DNA of 23,961 nt from assembly GCA_905199755.1 (NCBI GenBank), contig CAJKHT010000043.1:1-23961 (forward strand), read 5' to 3'. Below the pieces are notes generated by a model. The model ran no database searches. It was not told where the DNA came from and saw only the letters and a list, made by a program, of their open reading frames with translations. The stretch comes from an uncultured Eubacteriales bacterium. GTDB taxonomy: Bacteria; Bacillota; Clostridia; UBA1381. Numbering within the stretch: the first letter of the stretch is position 1; every line of letters starts with the position of its first letter. The position numbers and the translations under genes are program-made. Shown here piece after piece: positions 15,125 to 21,342 of this stretch.

Positions 15125-16041
15125 AAGCTTTGCGCCTCCTCGTTCCGGCTTTTTTGCCGCTTGTTTTTCTGTGCCTTTGCACCCGATGAAATCTCCGTAA
15201 TCTCCTGTGTAATGGCTGACTGACGTACTCTGTTGTACTGAACCGACAAATCCGCCAAAAGCTTTTCCGCATTCTGGTTTGCGGAGTTCATGGCTGTCAT
15301 ACGTGCATTCTGCTCACTGCAAAAGCTGTCTACAAGCGCACTGTAAATAAAGCCTGAAACATAGCTTTGAATCATGTGATCCAATATCGATTCAACCGAC
15401 GGATAAAATTCAAACGGTGAAGTGACTTCTTTTTCGACGCTGCTGTCAAAAAACTGCTGTCTGTGAAACGGGAGCAGTCTTGTGGAAATTGCATCGGCGC
15501 TCATGCCGTTTTTGAAGTCGGTATATATGATAAATATTTTGTCTGCCTCGTGCTTGTCATACAAATCCAGCAAAATCGTGCTGATTTCTCTTGCACGGTG
15601 AATGGTCGGGTTTTGCGCGGTGTACAGAAAGCTGCGTTCCACAGGTATGTTATGATGATAAAAATACTGTCTGCCGTATTCGCCCACCACAAAAAGCTTT
15701 GTGTCTTTATGCTCCGCCAAAAGCTTCTCGGCTTCCTTGATAACATTCATGTTGTACGCACCGGCAAGTCCCTTGTCGGCTGTGATTACCAGACATGCAT
15801 ATGTTTTTGAAAGCAGCTCCTTGCCGTTTGCAGGGTAAAAATATCTGCTGTCAACGTCCTCTGCGGTACGGAACACACGCTTGATTTCGCCCTTTAATGC
15901 ATTGAAGTACGGACGGGTTTTGTCAAGGTCATTTTTTGTTTTGCGCATTTTTGTGGAGGCAATCATGTACATTGCGTTTGTGATTTTCTGAGTATCGCGA
16001 ACGCTGTTTATATGACTTTTAATTTCCTTTGTATTAGCCAA
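15121..16041 (-). CDS. atpG: ATP synthase F1 subunit gamma
   Basis: The rotor shaft of F1. Both coiled-coil ends are recognisable: N-terminal KEIKSHINSVRDTQKITNAM and C-terminal ARMTAMNSANQNAEKLL...YNRVRQSAITQEITEI. The start is TTG at 16041, about nine bases after AGGTG. At 306 residues it is slightly long because of a basic, hydrophilic tail (KAQKNKRQKSRNEEAQSL) after the usual end near SGA. It follows atpA by 21 bp and overlaps atpD by 4 bp. Confidence 0.95.
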   Translation of the reverse strand: MANTKEIKSHINSVRDTQKITNAMYMIASTKMRKTKNDLDKTRPYFNALKGEIKRVFRTAEDVDSRYFYPANGKELLSKTYACLVITADKGLAGAYNMNVIKEAEKLLAEHKDTKLFVVGEYGRQYFYHHNIPVERSFLYTAQNPTIHRAREISTILLDLYDKHEADKIFIIYTDFKNGMSADAISTRLLPFHRQQFFDSSVEKEVTSPFEFYPSVESILDHMIQSYVSGFIYSALVDSFCSEQNARMTAMNSANQNAEKLLADLSVQYNRVRQSAITQEITEISSGAKAQKNKRQKSRNEEAQSL

Positions 16042-16062
16042 AACAATCTACACCTGCCTTAC

Positions 16063-17835
16063 TTATTTTAAGGACGCCATAAAGTTCTTTACCGCGTCTG
16101 TGATTTTTGCGTTGTTCTCCTTTGAAAGCAGTCCCGTTTCTTCTATTTCACGGCATACATCGGGGAGCTGTTCGTCAACGTATTTAAGCAGCTTCTTTTT
16201 GCACTGCGGTATTTCCTTTAACGGAACTTCAAGAAATGAATGTGACAGTGCCGCAATAAGGAGAACCACCTGCTCATGCTGACGGAGCGGACTGTACTGC
16301 TCCTGCTTTAAAAGCTGCATAAGTCCCTGACCGTATAAAAGCTGACGCTTTGTAATATCGTCCAAATCACTGGAGAACTGCGTAAATACTTCCATTTCAC
16401 GATACTGTGCCAAATCCAGACGAATTGAGCCTGCGGCGGTTTTCATTGCCTTTGTCTGTGCTGCGCCGCCGACACGCGAAACCGAAAGACCGATATTCAC
16501 GGCAGGACGCTGACCTGCAAAGAACAGATTGCTTTCGAGGAATATCTGACCGTCTGTGATAGATATGATGTTTGTCGGTATATAAGCCGATACATCGCCT
16601 GCCTGCGTTTCAACGATAGGCAGAGCGGTCATGCTGCCGCCGCCCAGAGCATCCGAAAGATGTGCCGAACGTTCAAGCAGTCTCGAATGAAGATAGAATA
16701 CATCGCCCGGATATGCTTCACGTCCCGGGGAGCGTTCAAGCAAAAGGCTTAATGTACGGTATGCTATGGCATGCTTTGATAAATCATCATATACTATTAA
16801 TACGTCCCTGCCCTTGCGCATGAAATATTCACCCATGGCACAACCGGCATAAGGTGCGATATACTGTGACGGGGTAGAATCGCTTGCCGATGCATTTACG
16901 ATAATTGTGTAGTTCATTGCGCCGTGTACTCTCAATGTTTCGGCAAGCTGTGCGACCGATGATGCTTTCTGACCGATTGCAACATAGATACAAACAACAT
17001 CCTTGCCTTTCTGATTAAGAATAGTATCGAGCGCTATTGCGGTTTTACCTGTCTGTCTGTCGCCGATAATCAGCTCACGCTGACCTCTGCCTATAGGGAA
17101 CATCGAGTCTATTGCGAGCAGTCCCGTTTCCATAGGCTTATTTACGGGCTGACGGTCGATAATGCCGGGGGCGGGGCTTTCAACGGGGTAGTAGTCATCT
17201 TCTTTTATAAAGCCCTTGCCGTCAATCGGATTTCCGAGTGCGTCAATTACTCTGCCCATAAAGCCATCCCCGACAGGGATACCTGCCGTCTTTTTGCTTC
17301 TTCTTACCATGCTGCCCTCGATTATTTCGGAATCATCACCGAAAATAACGCAGCCTATTTCATTTTCCTTTAAGTCAAGTATCATGCCCTTGACACCGGA
17401 ATCAAACACAAGTATTTCGCCGTACTCGGCATCTTCAAGTCCGCTGATTGTTGCAATTCCGTCACCGACGGTAAGTACGGTACCTACCTCATCGGCACGG
17501 GGAATAGGCTGCCAGTCGTCCAGTGTCTGCTTTATAAGCGGCATTACGTCTGTCTTGTTCTTTATGGCATTTGCTATTTCTTCCTTAAGCTGACGGCTTT
17601 TGCCCTCACGGCTCCAGTCATAAATCTTGTCAAGATTCCACTTGTACACAGACGTGCCTATTTCTATACGGAAGCCGTCGCTCATACCCTCGTCCTGCTT
17701 CCATACTATGTTTACGTTTGACTGATATTTTTTCTCCAGAAAGTCCTGCAGCTGCGCTCTCTGTTCATCGGTGGGAGCTTCATGACTGTATATATATGCC
17801 TGAACCTCAACTTTTCTGATTTCGTGGTCTGTCAT
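16063..17835 (-). CDS. atpA: ATP synthase F1 subunit alpha with N-terminal delta/OSCP C-terminal-like domain (delta-alpha fusion)
   Basis: Non-catalytic nucleotide-binding F1 subunit of 590 residues, about 89 longer than usual. From about residue 97 it is a normal alpha: LIKQTLDDW equals the usual N-terminal helix, VGTVLTVGDGIATISGL the beta-barrel, GDRQTGKT (258-265) Walker A, and the C-terminal domain follows with LAQYREME, FTQFSSDLD and a full end. Residues 1-88 show the strand-helix-strand pattern of the delta-subunit C-terminal domain: VEVQAYIYSHEAPTDEQ, an amphipathic helix, VNIVWKQD, GFRIEIG, then a helix with RQLKEEI. The gene sits where atpH-atpA would be, and no atpH is present. Start ATG 17835 is eight bases after GGAG; the GTG at 17844 overlaps that site and is unlikely. 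Alpha identity is certain; the delta assignment of the extension is from pattern only. Confidence 0.95.
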   Translation of the reverse strand: MTDHEIRKVEVQAYIYSHEAPTDEQRAQLQDFLEKKYQSNVNIVWKQDEGMSDGFRIEIGTSVYKWNLDKIYDWSREGKSRQLKEEIANAIKNKTDVMPLIKQTLDDWQPIPRADEVGTVLTVGDGIATISGLEDAEYGEILVFDSGVKGMILDLKENEIGCVIFGDDSEIIEGSMVRRSKKTAGIPVGDGFMGRVIDALGNPIDGKGFIKEDDYYPVESPAPGIIDRQPVNKPMETGLLAIDSMFPIGRGQRELIIGDRQTGKTAIALDTILNQKGKDVVCIYVAIGQKASSVAQLAETLRVHGAMNYTIIVNASASDSTPSQYIAPYAGCAMGEYFMRKGRDVLIVYDDLSKHAIAYRTLSLLLERSPGREAYPGDVFYLHSRLLERSAHLSDALGGGSMTALPIVETQAGDVSAYIPTNIISITDGQIFLESNLFFAGQRPAVNIGLSVSRVGGAAQTKAMKTAAGSIRLDLAQYREMEVFTQFSSDLDDITKRQLLYGQGLMQLLKQEQYSPLRQHEQVVLLIAALSHSFLEVPLKEIPQCKKKLLKYVDEQLPDVCREIEETGLLSKENNAKITDAVKNFMASLK

Positions 17836-17840
17836 GGCAA

Positions 17841-18320
17841 TCACTCCTTCCGAACGGCATCCAAAAATTCATCAATCGAATTTCCGCTCTTAGGTGACAA
17901 AACCTTGTCAATAGCTGCCGATACCATATTTTCTATTTCGGAATTTGCCTCAAGCAGTATTTTGTCTTTTTCCGCCTGAGCAGTCCTTTTTGCGTCCTCG
18001 ATTATTTTGTTCTTTTCATTTTCCGCCGCTGTGATGCGTTCCTTTGCAGCTTTATCGGCTTCTGCGGCTGCCGCTGATTTTATACCGTCAATTTCCTTTT
18101 GCACATCTTTAAGCTTTTCGGCATACTCCGTCTTTGCGTTTTCCGCCGCATTAAGCTTTGCCTTTGCCGCATCGTCTATTTCTCTGTAATAATCCTCGCG
18201 CTTTTGCATAAAGTTTTTTACAGGCTTATAAAGCAGAATATAAAGACCGCCGGCAAGAATAATGAAATTGAACAGATGCAGCAAAATCTGCTGCCAGTTG
18301 ATATTCAATGGAACATTCAT
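17841..18320 (-). CDS. atpF: ATP synthase F0 subunit b
   Basis: Peripheral-stalk subunit of 159 residues. One N-terminal membrane helix (about 8-30, WQQILLHLFNFIILAGGLYILLY) is followed by KPVKNFMQKRE and a long charged, Ala/Glu/Lys-rich coiled coil (about 40-150), the normal plan for a b homodimer. No delta domain is fused to it, unlike the b-delta fusion of mycobacteria. The stop TGA (17841-17843) is five bases before the atpA ATG, so the alpha ribosome site is inside the end of atpF. AAGGAAG lies seven bases before its own ATG. Confidence 0.94.
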   Translation of the reverse strand: MNVPLNINWQQILLHLFNFIILAGGLYILLYKPVKNFMQKREDYYREIDDAAKAKLNAAENAKTEYAEKLKDVQKEIDGIKSAAAAEADKAAKERITAAENEKNKIIEDAKRTAQAEKDKILLEANSEIENMVSAAIDKVLSPKSGNSIDEFLDAVRKE

Positions 18321-18348
18321 TTCAATTCTTCCTTTCCCGGATTAGCCG

Positions 18349-18681
18349 TTACATTACGAATATAACAAGTATAGCAACAATCAAAGCGTAAATAATGGCT
18401 GTTTCGATAAATACAAGACCGAGCATCATGTTTGTACGGATTTTGCCTTCGGCTTCGGGCTGTCTTGCTATACCCTCGGACGATTTTGACACTGCCATAC
18501 CCATGCCGATAGCACCGCCGGCAGCGGCAAGACCTACGCCGATTGCGGCAGCGATTGCTTTACTGCCCACCGAAGCATCGGCAGCAGTGCTTCCGTTTGC
18601 GGCAAATGCCGTAACGGAAACAAGCATTACTATTGCGAATGAAATTAATGCGGATAATTTTTTTACAGATAACTTTTTCAT
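18349..18681 (-). CDS. atpE: ATP synthase F0 subunit c with signal-peptide-like N-terminus
   Basis: Forms the membrane rotor ring. The 110 residues begin at ATG 18681 (AAAGGAAA about 11 nt upstream). Residues 1-28 (Lys-rich start, hydrophobic core, ending VTAFAANG) look like a cleavable signal peptide. The two c-ring helices are about 40-66 and 82-108, joined by the ARQPEAEGK loop. Ion-carrying Glu93 sits in FIETAIIYAL. The position equal to the sodium-binding Gln32 of Ilyobacter c is Met60, and Thr67 is replaced by Ala, which argues for protons, although the following Thr94 and Tyr98 resemble sodium-type rings. The coupling ion is left open. Confidence 0.93.
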   Translation of the reverse strand: MKKLSVKKLSALISFAIVMLVSVTAFAANGSTAADASVGSKAIAAAIGVGLAAAGGAIGMGMAVSKSSEGIARQPEAEGKIRTNMMLGLVFIETAIIYALIVAILVIFVM

Positions 18682-18757
18682 AATATAATCATTTCCTTTC
18701 CGTGCCGAAAGGCACAAAACAAAGTATTTTTAAGTAAGAGAATTAAAATCCTCATGT

Positions 18758-19555
18758 TTATTTTTCCGATACTTCACCGTAGAACAAAGCTGTAAGCAAT
18801 GTCAACACATATGTCTGAATAAGTGCATGCAGCAGTGTAAACATTATGCCGACAATAACCGGCAGTACAAAACTCAGCTTGATATTGTAATATACAAGCT
18901 CTGTTACCAATAATCCGCTGAGCAAGGCTCCGAAAAGTCTGAAGCTCATGGAAATCGGCAGTGAGAAATCCTTTAAGGTTTTTCCTACGCCTTTGATGCC
19001 GTTCCCTGCGATACCGCCCGACATGATAATCAGATATGATAAACAGCCGAGTGCGATAGCCGCGTTGATGTCCGACAAAGGAGCCGGAAGTGCTATTGAT
19101 GCACCTGTAGTTGTGATTCCCTGCAAGCCGAATAATTCAAACAGAGTACCTATAAAGATATATACTCCCGCCGCGAATACATAGGCTCCGAGGAATTTGT
19201 TTCTGTGCGGACTGTTTGATTTTGCAAGATTATCAAAGAAGCCCACCGCCTGTTCGAGAGCCAGCTGGAATTTGCCCGGTACGTACTTGAAGTGCGGTAT
19301 TGCAAATATACGGATAAGAGCCGCCGCCGCAAGCAATATGCCCGATACGGTCATAGCCGATATAAGAGCCGGGTTTACGTCCATAATTCCGAACAGACTG
19401 ATTTTGTTGGATTCGTGCAGAACAGCGTCACGCATGACTTCCTTGATGGATTCGCTTTCCGTGTTTTGTGCGCCGATTAAAAGTGCGGCGGCAAAGAAAG
19501 CAACCATAAGAACAATCCATACAGTGAGCTGAACTCTGCGTTTTTTCTTGTCCAC
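18758..19555 (-). CDS. atpB: ATP synthase F0 subunit a
   Basis: The stator channel subunit of F0 that carries ions past the c-ring. The 265 residues include about five or six membrane helices. The essential arginine is Arg206 in ISMSFRLFGALLSG, and Gln247 in HALIQTYVLTLLTALFY matches the conserved C-terminal helix. The start is taken as GTG 19555, seven bases after GGAGG. A GTG two codons earlier (19561) almost touches the ribosome site and is less likely. First structural gene of the operon, 76 bp before atpE. No atpI gene precedes it. Confidence 0.93.
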   Translation of the reverse strand: MDKKKRRVQLTVWIVLMVAFFAAALLIGAQNTESESIKEVMRDAVLHESNKISLFGIMDVNPALISAMTVSGILLAAAALIRIFAIPHFKYVPGKFQLALEQAVGFFDNLAKSNSPHRNKFLGAYVFAAGVYIFIGTLFELFGLQGITTTGASIALPAPLSDINAAIALGCLSYLIIMSGGIAGNGIKGVGKTLKDFSLPISMSFRLFGALLSGLLVTELVYYNIKLSFVLPVIVGIMFTLLHALIQTYVLTLLTALFYGEVSEK

Positions 19556-19645
19556 AGTCACCCCTCCTTTTTGTTCTTAAAGAGACAGATATTTTTAATG
19601 TTCAATGCGCTCTCCGTGACAGCCGAAAATGGCTTGATAATGCCG

Positions 19646-19686
19646 TTATAACACCGTTTTGACCGTCATGGTTTTATTGCACTCAT
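19646..19686 (-). other. two overlapping micro-ORFs in the atp operon leader
   Basis: In the roughly 160-nt leader of the atp mRNA, GGAGG eight nt ahead is followed by ATG 19686 encoding MSAIKP (stop 19666-19668). Its stop overlaps ATG 19669 (ATGA), which encodes MTVKTVL (stop 19646-19648). The first has a good ribosome site. The rest of the 363-bp gap (19562-19924) holds the two divergent promoters, a small AGCC/GGCT hairpin near 19621-19634 and A/T-rich DNA with no further gene visible. Confidence 0.4.
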
Positions 19687-19722
19687 TATTCGCCTCCGTT
19701 CAATAATCTACGGCATAATGCT

Positions 19723-19751
19723 ATTATAGTTTTGAAATTAAAATTTGTCAA
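19723..19751 (-). promoter_or_regulatory. consensus sigma-A promoter of the atp operon
   Basis: On the minus strand exact TTGACA (19746-19751), a 17-bp A/T-rich spacer and exact TATAAT (19723-19728). This is a strong, probably constitutive promoter, with a start near 19716. Confidence 0.92.
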
Positions 19752-19860
19752 GCACGGCGAAAAAAAATTATACATTTATGACGAAAAATACATAGACCGA
19801 AACGGCAATAAAAAGAATTATATACAAAGAAAATACGGCTGCTTTTTTAATACAAATATA

Positions 19861-19890
19861 TTGACACAAGCATAGCTTTGGATTTATAAT
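19861..19890 (+). promoter_or_regulatory. promoter of the CCA nucleotidyltransferase gene
   Basis: TTGACA (19861-19866), an 18-bp spacer and TATAAT (19885-19890), with a start near 19897 and a purine-rich leader containing GGGGGAGAGGGG before the ATG. Confidence 0.85.
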
Positions 19891-19924
19891 AAAAGGAGTA
19901 CGGAAACGAAAGGGGGAGAGGGGT

Positions 19925-21286
19925 ATGCAAAGGCTGCCGGACGAGGTTGTTTACATTCTGGAAAAGCTGCATGATGCCGGTTATGAAGCGTATATTACCG
20001 GCGGAGCGGTAAGGGATATGCTCAGAGGATATAAGCCGCATGATTACGATATAGCAACCTCCGCATATCCGCGTGATGTGAAAATGATTTTCCCCCGAAC
20101 CATAGATACGGGCATAAAGCACGGAACGGTCACGGTGGTAATTAACAGAAACGGATATGAGGTGACGACCTTCCGCCGCGACGGAGCGTATACCGACGGA
20201 CGTCACCCGGAAAAGGTGGAATTTGTAAACAGCGTGTATGCCGACTGCGCAAGGCGTGATTTTACGATTAATTCAATGATGTACGGCTCTGACGGGGAAA
20301 TGATTGACTTTTTCGGCGGCAGAGAGGATATTGAAAAAAAGGTTATACGCTGTGTTGGGAATGCCGAGACGCGTTTTCGCGAGGACGCATTAAGAATGTT
20401 AAGAGCGGTGCGCTTTTGTGCCGCACTTTCGTTTGAACTCGATGATGAGGTGTGCCGTGCAATAAGAAAATGTGCGGTGCTTATAAAGCGTGTCAGTGCG
20501 GAGCGTATCTTTGAAGAGCTTAATAAAATACTCCTGTCGCAGAATCCCGATTATATAAGAAAGCTTCATGAGCTTGGACTGTTAAGATATATTATACCGC
20601 AGCTTGACCGCTGTTTCGGTGAAAAGCAGAAAAATAAATATCATATATACGATGTGGGCGAGCATATCATGGTTACGGTCAAAAACACTCCGTGCAATCT
20701 TGTTCTGCGCTGGGCGGCGCTTTTGCATGATGTGGGCAAGCCGTGCTGTGCCAGCACCGATTCCGAGGGAATAATACATTTTTACGGTCATCACCGCGAA
20801 AGCTGCCGTATTGCCGTTGATGTGCTTTACAGACTGCACATGGATAAGGAAAGCATAAAGAAAATTTCGGTGCTTATAGAAAATCATGATGTGCGCGTAG
20901 AGCCGTCTATGCCGGCGGTAAAAAGAATGATGGCGCGTACCGGCGAAAAGCTGTTTGAACAGCTGATGCTTTTGCAGAAAGCGGATAACAAGGCGAAAAA
21001 TCCCGAATTTTATCCCGAAAAGTGCCGCAGAATAGATGAGGCAATGGAAATATATCACCGTATCCTTGCCGAGGGACAGCCGTATCTGGTGTCGCATCTG
21101 GCGGTCAACGGACGTGATTTGCAGAAAATAGGCTATAAGCCGGGACGGCAGATAGGCGATACCTTAAAAAGGCTGACCGATGAGGTGATAATAGATTCAA
21201 GGCTGAATAACAGGGAATACCTTTTAAAGCGGGCAAAGGAAATGTTTAAAAATGTACAGGTGCTGAAAGTGAGAATAAAAGAATAA
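19925..21286 (+). CDS. cca: CCA tRNA nucleotidyltransferase (class II, with HD domain)
   Basis: Adds or repairs the 3' CCA of tRNAs using CTP and ATP. The 453 residues contain the class II nucleotidyltransferase head: ITGGAVRDMLRG (24-35), catalytic HDYDIATS (39-46; Asp40 and Asp42), RRDFTINSM (110-118), and the base-selecting region RFREDALRMLRAVRF (150-164). An HD-type domain follows with ALLHDVGKP (265-273; His268, Asp269) and HFYGHHRES, which in related enzymes gives phosphohydrolase activity. A poly(A) polymerase role cannot be excluded in this superfamily. It has its own promoter and shares a bidirectional terminator with the convergent PBP gene. The local tRNA-Met gene already encodes CCA, so repair may be a main use for that tRNA. 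Confidence 0.93.
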   Translation: MQRLPDEVVYILEKLHDAGYEAYITGGAVRDMLRGYKPHDYDIATSAYPRDVKMIFPRTIDTGIKHGTVTVVINRNGYEVTTFRRDGAYTDGRHPEKVEFVNSVYADCARRDFTINSMMYGSDGEMIDFFGGREDIEKKVIRCVGNAETRFREDALRMLRAVRFCAALSFELDDEVCRAIRKCAVLIKRVSAERIFEELNKILLSQNPDYIRKLHELGLLRYIIPQLDRCFGEKQKNKYHIYDVGEHIMVTVKNTPCNLVLRWAALLHDVGKPCCASTDSEGIIHFYGHHRESCRIAVDVLYRLHMDKESIKKISVLIENHDVRVEPSMPAVKRMMARTGEKLFEQLMLLQKADNKAKNPEFYPEKCRRIDEAMEIYHRILAEGQPYLVSHLAVNGRDLQKIGYKPGRQIGDTLKRLTDEVIIDSRLNNREYLLKRAKEMFKNVQVLKVRIKE

Positions 21287-21322
21287 AAATACGGAAGCCG
21301 TGTTTAAGGCTTCCGTATTTTT
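21285..21322. terminator. bidirectional terminator between cca and the PBP1A gene
   Basis: A 15-bp perfect stem (21285-21299 with 21308-21322), an 8-nt loop and A/T tracts on both sides. It overlaps the cca stop codon and lies about 20 nt past the PBP1A stop on the other strand. Confidence 0.93.
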
Positions 21323-21342
21323 ATTCTTAGCTGTTTTAAAAA

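Noticed and set aside
18682..18717. Longer c-subunit start 12 codons upstream
   Set aside because: The added residues (MCLSARKGNDYI) contain the AAAGGAAA ribosome site of the real ATG at 18681.
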